Below are positions 45,284-54,872 of a DNA stretch of 64,000 nucleotides, piece after piece; the first letter of the stretch is position 1, and every line of letters starts with the position of its first letter. Position numbers and translations under genes: made by a program. Source of the stretch: Polyodon spathula (taxonomy: Eukaryota > Chordata > Actinopteri > Acipenseriformes > Polyodontidae); NCBI RefSeq assembly GCF_017654505.1, contig NC_054534.1:16671193-16735192 (forward strand), read 5' to 3'. The notes beneath the pieces were generated by a model that was given only the letters and a program-made list of their open reading frames with translations, had not been told where the DNA came from and searched no databases.

Positions 45284-45357
45284 TCTTCAGCTGGGATGTG
45301 GAATGCACCTCCGCTCCCTCTACTCGACCAATTCACGGTGAAGTCACCTCTGGGCAT
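45284..45357 (-). CDS. MLANA: MLANA first coding exon
   Basis: The start ATG is the complement of 45355-45357. The peptide MPRGDFTVNWSSRGSGGAFH runs on to IPAEE. Human Melan-A starts MPRED and its N-terminal part ends TTAEEAAGI, so both ends match while the middle differs. The exon ends GAAGA|GTCAGT in phase 2, and joining to the membrane exon gives the conserved AEEAAGIALLV. The same exon has about 28 bases of 5' UTR, with a likely acceptor TTTTACAAG (complement of about 45386-45394). The total predicted protein is 119 residues, against 118 in human. Confidence 0.93.
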
Positions 45358-45758
45358 GTCGTGTCGATGAAAATGGTCACACCTTGTAAAACAATATGCA
45401 CTTAACTTCTGCATAGCAAGTTATAACCGTAACTGTAAATCTTAAGATTTCGTGTTATTGTTTACTGTGGCGCGCAACAGGTTGTCCCAATAAGGTTTGT
45501 AGCCATGTTCAATCATCCAGACTGTAATTAAAACTCAGTTTGGAAACGAATGATACAAAAGTTTGTGCACATGAGACATCACAGTAAGGCACAGCTTTAA
45601 TTTTGTAAAATTGTACATTACTTACATGTTTTCTTTCCTTTTTGCAGACGCAAAATCAGGTGAACAACTTTAAACGTGTTGTTAATTGAGAACGACTTTA
45701 TACGTTGTGTGTTAACTCTTAGTAATTCAATTGACCAATAAAAGCATATTGACAAAAA

Positions 45759-45759
45759 C

Positions 45760-45790
<31 letters not shown>

Positions 45791-45815
45791 GTAGTAGTAG
45801 TAGTAGTCGTAGTCG
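45759..45815. repeat. (ATT)n(AGT)n microsatellite
   Basis: TTA/ATT repeats followed by AGT repeats in the MLANA 5' intron. Confidence 0.9.
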
Positions 45816-46073
45816 TAAGGATGTAGGAAATAACTTCATAAAACCAACTGGTGTGAAAATCGAAAATAAAGGAACCTGTTCTTACAAAATGTAATTAAGA
45901 GCACATAATTTTCCGCAACAGTGTCGAACTACATTAAAATCAACACAATTAACCAATTATCGTTTTCAATGCCCTCTATTTAGTATACAAATAACTAACT
46001 TTGTGCAATTAGGACTATGGTAAATATAAATTCACTGTTAACGAAAACATAATTTATTTAAAAAGAAACTCAC

Positions 46074-46335
46074 CCAAGAATATATGTGCGTCAGCGGTGA
46101 CTGGAAACAACATCAATCCCTTACAGTTTGTTCGTTCCCTTTCATTCACTGAACATTTTATCTGAAGAAAGAAATTTCTCATGACTGTCACGGGTTTGTA
46201 TCTCTGACTTAGTAACTACTGATTCGGTCTAATTACCGTGAAAACATCAGCACCCGCAGCTCCTTTCCAACCAGATTCCTAAGCCGGTCTCCTGACTGCC
46301 TCAGTCATGTTATCAAACCCCAAAAGCATGTGGGG
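46074..46335 (-). promoter_or_regulatory. MLANA: MLANA 5' non-coding exon and promoter region (tentative)
   Basis: On the minus strand …CATATATTCTTGG|GTGAGTTTC (donor at 46072-46073) looks like the end of a non-coding first exon feeding the acceptor just above the first coding exon. About 250 bases further upstream, CATGTG at 46327-46332 is a candidate MITF E-box; MLANA is a known MITF target in mammals. The flanking base is not the T preferred in M-boxes (it reads CCACATGC/GCATGTGG), so the site is only suggestive. The transcription start is not determined. Confidence 0.3.
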
Positions 46336-46610
46336 TGGGGAGGATACAAACCAGACACAGGTGATGATTTAAAAAAAAAAAAAAAAAACTTCTCAAAAGA
46401 AATTGCAGTTTATTTTTTTTACAGTAAAGAGGTCTAAAATGAGACACATCTTGGGCTGACCAATTACATTAAAAGTTATGTAAGCTTAGCAATCATCTTT
46501 GAATGTATTAATTTATATATTTATTTATTGCCTCTTTATTGTTTAAGTAAAAAAAAATAGCAGTTTCAGTCTGTAGGAGACAAACATGGTGCAAGTCGAC
46601 TAAGAAGCGG
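46336..46610. other. Intergenic, no feature seen
   Basis: AT-rich DNA upstream of MLANA, with a CAGGTG E-box-like site at 46360-46365 and a 19-base A run near 46370. No gene recognised. Confidence 0.4.
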
Positions 46611-46614
46611 TTTA

Positions 46615-46633
46615 CACAGGGTTGGGGTCAATT

Positions 46634-46684
<51 letters not shown>

Positions 46685-46750
46685 AAAAGAAAATCCAATT
46701 CTATTTTAAAAATAATTCCCAATTTAAAAAAAAAAAAAGGAATTTGAAAA
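46615..46750. repeat. 45-base T run inside a GGGGTCAATTCC repeat
   Basis: GGTTGGGGTCAATTCC is followed by an uninterrupted run of 45 T (46636-46680), an AT-rich stretch, then an A run and GGAATTTG. The GGGTCAATTCC…GGAATT arrangement is a palindromic repeat type that is frequent in fish genomes. The T run length is probably unreliable in any assembly. Confidence 0.6.
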
Positions 46751-47668
46751 AAAATATTTCTCAAACCCTGGAATGGGTAGACAAGTCTTGTGAATTAATG
46801 TACAGCTAATGGTATAGCTCTGGAATTAAAATTCTAACAACTTAGCTTGACGTTTTTTGCAATGTGAATGGATATTGTTTACAGATACAGTACATCTGTA
46901 TTATAAGTTCGAGTTTTAAAATGAGTGAGTGGCAACAACATTCTTGTCTGTAAATTACTGCTGATTTGTGCGTTGTGAAAGAAACTGAGGACTGAGGTCT
47001 TGTGTCACAGGAGGACCAGGGATTGACACAATTTTAAGAATTGCATAAATCGGTACCAGGACCTTTTAGCTCTTGCGTGTTTAAGCACTAGATTACAATT
47101 ACTATGCCTAGTGAACCTGGTGATGTATAACGGCTCTCTGGTAAGGGATAATAACATCATTTAGAAAAAATTTTTGTATCACACCTGAATTTACATAAAC
47201 CTTAGGGTAACGTCGGGTGGGTCAGGACAACTAGACTTCACTGGAGTGAGTAGTGAATGTGAATATTAAGTCAGGAATACAACAAATAACTAGCCTTAAA
47301 AGAAACTGCACTATCGGTATTTTTCATAAAGGAAAAATGCATCTGAAACCAGAAAAAACAGAAATAAATCTTGGACTTTTAATTTAGTAGCTTAGAAAGT
47401 AAGCCGTTTTATTTTGTTTTTTATTAATTTTAGAATAGCAAATTATGTTTTTTTTTTTTTTTCTTTTTAACTGCTCTAATGATCTGGGGTAAATATCTTT
47501 GAGAATTTAAAATACCTTCCGCTCCTGGTCTTTGTTCAAACCTTTTTGTAAATTGTTCAATTGAACCGGTTAAACCTTAATCCAGACCCTGAAGTAGTTT
47601 GTTATCTTATCTGTTAAACCCGGAACGGACGTAGACACCACTGATCTAAGCCAATGTCAGATACTTAA

Positions 47669-48192
47669 AGAGTAAGTAGCGGGTTTGGAAAAAATATAGC
47701 GTTATACATCCCCGCGTGTTGCTACAACTGTTTAAATAACATACTTGTAATTTTTAACTTCATTGTTAACATCCTGACAACTTTTCACACTTATAACTTT
47801 AAACTGTTTCAAAGCTCTTTTCAAAATGTCCGCTCCAGTGCACTGGGGTTTGAGATCTGTCTTCTAAATTACTGCAGGAAGAGCGATTAAAAAAAAATAA
47901 TAATAAATTAAAAACAGAACAAGTGCTCTGGCTTTTCTGTTCCGTACCACATCATGGATCGTTATTGCTGTGTTACCTGTTTGACAGTGTGGGCAATAAA
48001 TCCTTACACTATCAATGCGGTGGAGCGGACATTTTGAAAAAAGCTTTGAAACTGTTTAAAGTTGTAATTGTAAAAAGTTGTCAGGATGTTAACGATGAAA
48101 AGAAAAATGACAGGTACGTTATTTAAACGTTGAAGCAACACGTGGGGATGTATAACAAATAAAATTTTTATTGGAACCCCGCTACTTGCTCT
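47669..48192. mobile_element. TTAA-flanked MITE with ~190-bp inverted repeats
   Basis: A 524-base element lies between two TTAA tetranucleotides (47665-47668 and 48193-48196). Its ends read AGAGTAAGTAGCGGG and, on the complement, AGAGCAAGTAGCGGG. The inverted similarity extends about 190 bases inward, through TATACATCCCC, GTTAACATCCTGACAACTTT and TTTTCAAAATGTCCGCTCCA. TTAA targets occur in piggyBac and Kolobok elements; the AGAG end does not fit piggyBac (CCY), so Kolobok/T2-like is the better guess. No transposase is present. It lies in the MLANA-ERMP1 intergenic region. Confidence 0.85.
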
Positions 48193-48196
48193 TTAA

Positions 48197-49010
48197 ACTT
48201 GAGGTCTGGAATGTACCTAAAATAACTGAATAAGTAAAGACTTTGTGTGTTTTCCGCTCTCAAACCAGTATGTGGAATGTTGTTGAGTTTTGAGTTTTGA
48301 AAATCTGAGATTAATTTACTCAATGACCAATGAGTCGAAAAACAGTCAGTCTGAACAAATTCCAGGGACTTCAAATACTTGTAAATATTAATTAAATCAA
48401 TATTTGTAAAGAACATGATTGGCTAAGTGCATTTACTGCTGAAAAAAGTAGATGTGATTATTTATATATAAATAATACATTTAAGTTTTTTTTTAAAATG
48501 TATTAATATATTAATCTAATTTAAACTTGTGTAAATTGTTACACAATTGCAACTTTGTAAAGATATATTTAACATAATATTTATACATTGGTATCATGCT
48601 ATTTTAAAAAGAGTAGTTTAAAACAACGATGGTTAAAAATAAGTATTTAATTAATATGCAATTGGCCATTTGCAGAAGCTTAGTTACATGTTAAAACTAC
48701 CAAGTCTAAAAAGAAATATTCAACATACATAGGAAATAAGAGCGCAAACGGCAGTCTGATGACACATATTAATTATTATATATCCTATTATGCTATGGTT
48801 TTTCGCTTGATAACAACTTTCAGAAGACAACTTTTAATGGTTACCAGCAGTATTTACTGTATATAAATACAAAGCTGAATTCAGGAGCTGCGAAATTTAC
48901 AAAAGATCATCCCGCTGAAAATTGAAAAGGGAGATGCTTTTTTTTGATTGTCTACATAATACATCTCCAATGTATTAGTAATAATAATAATAATATTAAT
49001 AATAATAATA
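48197..49010. other. Intergenic upstream of ERMP1
   Basis: AT-rich DNA ending in an (AAT)n-like run at about 48979-49012. No gene recognised. Confidence 0.5.
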
Positions 49011-49357
49011 AAAACAAGCCACGCCCCAGTCATGCCTGCTCATGAATATGTATGACAGTGGCAATTTCTGAGCGCTATCGCCAGGCCATGTGAAAACATC
49101 GATCGTAGAAATAATAACGCGTGTGTGTTAAGGGGGGTGAATCGTGTTTAAAAATGCAATCGTTTTAAAAAGAGGCGGCTTGGCATAGGAAATGAGCCGG
49201 ATTTTACGTTAGGTACATAGGAGAAAAGTCGCTACCGGAACTCTTTGGATTCCCATGATGCACTGCTTAGGCACGGACGGACGGAAGTTCTGATGTTAAA
49301 TCAGCGGTTGACCATTTTGTGTATCTTGTATCCAGAAGGTCTTTGCCAGCTGTAAAA
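49011..49357 (+). promoter_or_regulatory. ERMP1: ERMP1 promoter region: GC box, ETS and ZNF143-like sites
   Basis: Base composition changes here to more GC and CpG. Visible sites are GCCACGCCCC (KLF/Sp type, about 49018-49027), ACCGGAA (ETS core, 49234-49240) and ATTCCCATGATGCA (49249-49262), which closely fits the TTCCCA-nnATGCA core of the ZNF143/THAP11 promoter element. The last two are about 100-120 bases upstream of the start codon, as is usual for housekeeping promoters. This fits a broadly expressed gene; binding is not shown. Confidence 0.5.
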
Positions 49358-49650
49358 ATGGAGAGCGACACAGCGGTCAGGAGAAACAGAGGGTATAGGG
49401 CTGCGAATAACCCTTCGGACCGGGACGAGGACAGCGGGTTCAAGAGCGCGGGTGCTGACCAAAAGACCGCCAGCAGTGGCTCAGATGATACAAAAAAGAA
49501 ACCCGTTTTTGGTCTGTGTTTGCTGGAGGAGAGCAATGGGGTTGTCTTGCTTGTTTTCTTCCTGCTTGCATTATGGGGACTAGTCCATTTATCACTGCGG
49601 CAGCTGGTCGTCGGAGCATCTACCGGCGAATTTAACGCAGTCAGGGCTAG
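49358..49650 (+). CDS. ERMP1: ERMP1 exon 1: cytosolic N-terminus and first membrane span
   Basis: First exon of endoplasmic reticulum metallopeptidase 1, a multi-pass ER membrane protein of the M28 family. The start ATG at 49358 has context AAAAATGG; the frame is open to 49319 but without a better start. MESDTAVRRNRGYRAANNP is followed by a polar stretch with KKK, then one hydrophobic helix VVLLVFFLLALWGLVHLSL (about residues 62-80) and RQLVVG…GEFNAVRAR. Human ERMP1 has the same layout (RR start, single span, GEFDALQAR). It ends in phase 2 at GCTAG|GTAAGG. Confidence 0.93.
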
Positions 49651-50363
49651 GTAAGGGGAGGGCACTTTTTCTTGCATCATTCTGGTTTTGAGTATTTACC
49701 GTTACATTACAGTATATATTTAAAATTGATGTAAACAGTCACGTTCTGACCGGTGTATTAAATCATTGTTAAGGAAAACTATATTCCTTGAAATGAATCA
49801 AACTTATTCGTATTGCATGCCTAAAAGAAAAAAAACAATAATATTTTTGATTTTGTCAGTAAGTTTTGTGTCTAAATAACTGTCCGTGCTACTAAACTTG
49901 GTCAGACCATAAGTCATGGACTGAAAGTAAAAATGAACAACTCAACAGGAACGACCTAGAATTAAGAAAGTGAGATTTATATGAAAGGTGGAAGTAACAA
50001 AAAGTAAATAATACAATGCAAACTCATCTATTAACAACAAAACAGCTTCCCTTAAATTGAAATTCATTTTACCCTAGGTGCGGAAGTTCTGTATTTGAGC
50101 TGTGTACAAATAGCTTCCTTTAACTTGAAATTCAATTTAGCTAGGGTGTGCAAGATCTGAGCTGTATATTTCTGCTCCACAGTTTATTTAAATACGTTTT
50201 ATTTGAACTGTGTAAGCAGGAACTGTCAATCGTTTTCTTCAGTCTCGCCCACTTCCATCGAGGAAAGCGGGGCTTGCTCTTGCTGTCTGCAGACACGTTC
50301 AGTCAGTCAATCACAGCTAGCTTTAGTTGAAACACAAAACTGACATTCAGCAGACGAGTTCTG

Positions 50364-53300
50364 CATAAGTCTCGCGTTTTGATTGGTCCTTATGAGTCAC
50401 AGGAATGTGACGTCAACGCGACTGGGGAAAGCGTGGCATTGTGATCGGAGAGAGATAGATATGCTTTCCAGAACATTTCAATTAAAATAGGGTATTTTGC
50501 TGTACTAATGTAACAAACTGTGGGTGACTTACTTTATATAAATTGTCATGTTATGCACGAATGTAAGATTGGGCAGCTCTGGTTTTCAGATAACGCCCTA
50601 AAGAGAAAAGTGTAAGGTACTGCATGCATGCAGGCAATAAAAAATGTGCATTATAAATATCATATGGGAGATACTGAAATTGAAGAAGGAATCTATGAAA
50701 AAGACCTAGGAGTTTAAGTTGACTCAGAAATGTCTTCATCTAGACAATGTGGGGAAGCTATAAAAAAGGCCAACAAGGTGCTCCGATATATCATGAAAAG
50801 ATTTGATTATAAATCAAGGGAAGTAATGTTACAACTGTACAATGCATTAGTAAGAACTCCAATTGACTATTGTGTTCAGTTCTAGTCACTGCACTACAAA
50901 AAGGATATTGCTGCTCTAGAAAGAGTGCAAAGAAGAGCGACCAGAATTATTCCAGGTTTAAAAGACATGTCATATGCAGACAGGCTAAAAGAACTGAATC
51001 TATTCAGTCTTGAACAAAGAGGACTATGCGGTGACCTGATTCAAGCATTCAAAATTTTAATAGGTATTGACAATGTCGACCAAAGGGACCTTTTCGACCT
51101 AAAAAAAGAAACAAGTACCAGGGGTCACAAATGGGGATTAGACAAAGGGGCATTCAGAACAGTAAATAGGAGGCAACATTTTTACACAGAATTGTGAGGG
51201 TCCAGAACCAACTCCCCAGTAATGTTGTTGAAGCTGACACCCTGGGATCATTCAAGAAGCTACTTGATGAGATTCTGGGATCAATAAGCTACTAACAACC
51301 AAACGAGCAAGGTGGGCCGAATGGCCTCCTCATTTGTAAACTTTCTTATGTTCTTATTTTCTAAATTCTAAGCTGATTTTAGTGTATAGATAATGCCCCA
51401 AATTCTGGACCGCTTGATTTTCTGAATTCGGCTCAGATTTTGGGACATTCTGCTCAGCTGACAGCCAGGTTTCTAAGTCATGCATGCTCAGTTTACCATA
51501 AATAAAAAAAAAAAAATACGAGAACTGGATCGTGAATTCATTTGAGTAACCCTTAGTACAGGAATCAAAGTTAATATATTTTTTTACTGGACTGCTGGGC
51601 TGTTACTAAACCGTTTCATATTTTGTAAATGCCACCAATAAGCTAACAGGTTTTTTCAAAACACCTTTATTTGTAGACTGAACTACTGTGTTAGTGGAAG
51701 ACTGTAAATATGATTCTCACAACTGTGCTGGACATTTGATTTTCTGAACTGTTGTAATATAGTTCTTAAGTTTTCCTGCTTATTTTAGTGCCAGCAATGA
51801 GTCAAGTGATGTCTGTGGACATTCTGACAGATTTCAAGTGTCTTCAGGAGCTTTACTTACTATTACAGCAACAAGAGTCTGATTGGGGAAAAAATTAAAT
51901 AAAAAAATGTGATAATGTTCATTAAATTTACTTATTTTAACTACCAACATTATATTTATGTTCAAATGCCATATTTAGTTATTACGCTGATAAAAAGTGG
52001 GAACAAATGGAATTTTTGAAAAACAGAATTTGGTATTCCGAAGAATGGAACAATTAGTAGCCCTAAAGATGGTTACAATTGAAGGCAGTGCAGATGCCAG
52101 TGTTTTATGCCAGAGTGGTATAAAGCAAGTTTATGCAGGCCATCAGTTAAGCAGGCAGTCTGTATCTAGAATAACAACCGACAGGGCTGCATAGGATCAG
52201 AGGATGATTCCAAATCAGAGGCAGAGCCACAATAAATGTCTTGTTTAAATTTAGTAAATTGTAAAGTTGTTGAGATACTTGTGTTGGAATATTGTTTCAG
52301 AATTGTATAATGTAACAAATATGTATTAAAAGGGTTAATGTGTGGCCGAAGGGTTCTCGCTGATAATTTACCCTTAGTATCTAAAAAGCTAAGAGGAAAC
52401 ACTTGTGGGAGTTGATATGTAAATTAGCGATGCGTAAAGTGCTGTTTTTGAAGATTACTTTTTTGAAAATGTGGTTTCTGTGTGCAGAGAACTGGTACAT
52501 GAGTGAATCTAAGCTGCTGTAATAAAGCAAAATACCTTGTGCCTGGTTGGTTAATAATGTGTTTTACTGCTCTTGCCCAAATTGTTTTTCAAATGTCATT
52601 AGTAGTGAATACTGTTTCAACTAATGTATCTTACAACTCATTAGTTAAAAATAAACTCAGAGGTATAAAATGAAACTGACCAACAGGTATTGCAGATCAC
52701 CATGGCTGAAAATGTCTGTCAGGCAGATAGGGGATCAGGTGATGCTGCATATGCTACCCTGGCTTAGAAGCCCTACCTGTCCAGGCTGCTGAGGAAGCAT
52801 TCAACACCACGCTTTGGCAAATACGGTTAGTGGGCACTTGAAAGTGAGGTGGTGGATACTGATGAAATGGACTGAAGTGCAGCATTAGTTTGTTCCCAAA
52901 ATTGCCACTGCCTGCTGTGAGACAGACGGGGAAGGTTACCAGTGTTGACAAGTCTCATGAGAAAAAAAAAAAAAAAAAGCGACACAAGTTTTCAAAACAA
53001 GTGAACCCATGTTACAGTATAGTTGTTTATGCATGTTCCAACCAGCGACTCTCAAAAACAAGCCCAATTCTGCTTATTATAAGTGGACTTGGACAGACAA
53101 GTGTTTTCTTTGGACATAGCTGGGATCAAAAAGGACAGGAATTAATTGTTAGACATTTAAGCAGCAAGGGTATTCTCAAACAGCTGCATTAATACTAGAA
53201 CACAGGCATAATGCAGTTCAGGGTAAGTTGGTGTTATACAGAACTGTAAACCCACAAGACAACACAACAGTCCAGACACAGCAAAACACAATAATAAAAG

Positions 53301-53729
53301 AAAGCCGCCCGCATTATTAAGCTGAACTACACCACTGTAAACCATAAAATCACCCATCAGCTACTACTTTCTATTGTCTTGGAATACACAGTAACAAATG
53401 ACCTGCTCCCTTGCAATATTTATAGTTAAGAATAAACATGCTCATTAACATTTACAAGTGAAATGTGGGACTCCATGCGAAAATAGGCGTGGATTTCCCA
53501 CGTGTTCCGTCATTTTCATGAGTAAATGAGATTTACCCTATCCCTCCCTTCGGCCGTATTTTTGACCACAGACCTGATTTACCATTTCACATGTAAATTG
53601 ATCCGCGTGGAACCTCTATGAACGACTCCAAGCTTTCCCTAGTCATGTTGACGTCCTATTCCTATGACAGACGAGGATTAATCAAAGCACAATGAGTTTC
53701 CATCCCAAAAACCGGGCCTGTGTCAAACT
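50364..53729. mobile_element. Insertion within the left inverted arm
   Basis: This segment interrupts the left arm of the large inverted-repeat structure. Near its own ends it has a second, shorter inverted pair: 50375-50440 (TTTGATTGGTCC…GACGTCAACGCGACTGGGG) matches the complement of about 53618-53690 (TTTGATTAATCC…GACGTCAACATGACTAGGG). It may therefore be an independent TIR element. It contains the CR1 fragment at 50602-51360 and unassigned AT-rich DNA. Confidence 0.45.
50602..51360 (+). mobile_element. CR1 LINE, 5'-truncated and decayed
   Basis: It aligns to the last ~760 bases of the CR1 copy at 16237-19378, starting at AGAGAAAAGTGTAAGGTACTGC and ending in the 3' UTR …GCCGAATGGCCTCCTCATTTG with about two TTATGTTC-like units. 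The reading frame is broken by small indels and stops. A 90-codon stretch (50925-51197) still reads RRATRIIPGL…RLKELNLFSLEQ. Clearly older than the copy at 16237. Confidence 0.9.
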
Positions 53730-54774
53730 TCTAGTTACTTGTTCCCAATTTGAAGCTGAAGTTAGTTACTTATTCTCACAGTTACATTCTAATGGGGAAA
53801 TCACATAGTCATTTTAAAGCTTTAAGCATTTCTCTTCAACATAAAGTAGATTGCATAGTGGCACAAATAGGCATTCACAGGTTATGTCATGAAGTATACA
53901 CACACCCTTCTTTTCCTGCATATTAGTGCTCATTGTGAGGGCTTTGCCACCCCAAGCTGGGTGTGATGTTGAAGGTTAAGCTCAATTGTCTTGTGAATAG
54001 AGTATGGTGCATAGTGGCATGTATAGTACTATTAAGTGCTATTTTGTGTGAAAATTAGAGCGTTTATTATGAATTGTAAGAAAGGCCTTGTTTGATAGCA
54101 TATATTTAATAAAAATGTTATTTTGAACTGAGCAACAAATACAGTATGTGAAATATACTAATTTATAATAAACTAAATTAAATTTATCTAATGTTACTAT
54201 AAAGTTTAGCTAAGTATCCACACCTGTATGTAAATTACATTACACATTGCTGCTTTTGTTTTGTGATATATAATATATATATTTTTTTATCTTCCTTAAG
54301 GCTATTATATAAAAACCAATTACTCTTTCTTCATATTCTAGAGATAGTGGTTTCCACTGTTGCTTCAAAAAGTGTATACCTAAAATAAAATGCATTGTTT
54401 GTGTGAAGTACATTAAAATATATATTTTGTTGTAGACTTTAATCCACATTAATGGAGAGTAGAAGAAATGAAACAAACATTTGTACAAAAATTTAAAAGA
54501 AAACTAGTGGGGGGGGAGCACCAAAATCATAATTGAGAAATGTTTCTTTAGTTTAAAAGTATTACTGTTATTGATCCTAGCACAGAACAAAAATACATAA
54601 ATAAAATAACATAAACACGTAAGTCAAAAGTCCTTTTATAGTATGATGCAGTGAGATTCCAATATTATTATTTTTGTATTTGTTAAATATTTACTGCCCA
54701 AACAACCTATGATATGAGTAAAAGTCCATTTTCATAGTAATCATATGTGACTGGATTACATAGTGACTGAGTGA

Positions 54775-54778
<4 letters not shown>

Positions 54779-54870
<92 letters not shown>
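54779..54870. repeat. (GT)n(AT)n(AC)n microsatellite
   Basis: A GT run, an AT run and an AC run in series, so the tract is itself self-complementary and could form a hairpin. It lies in the centre of the large inverted-repeat element. Confidence 0.95.
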
Positions 54871-54872
<2 letters not shown>

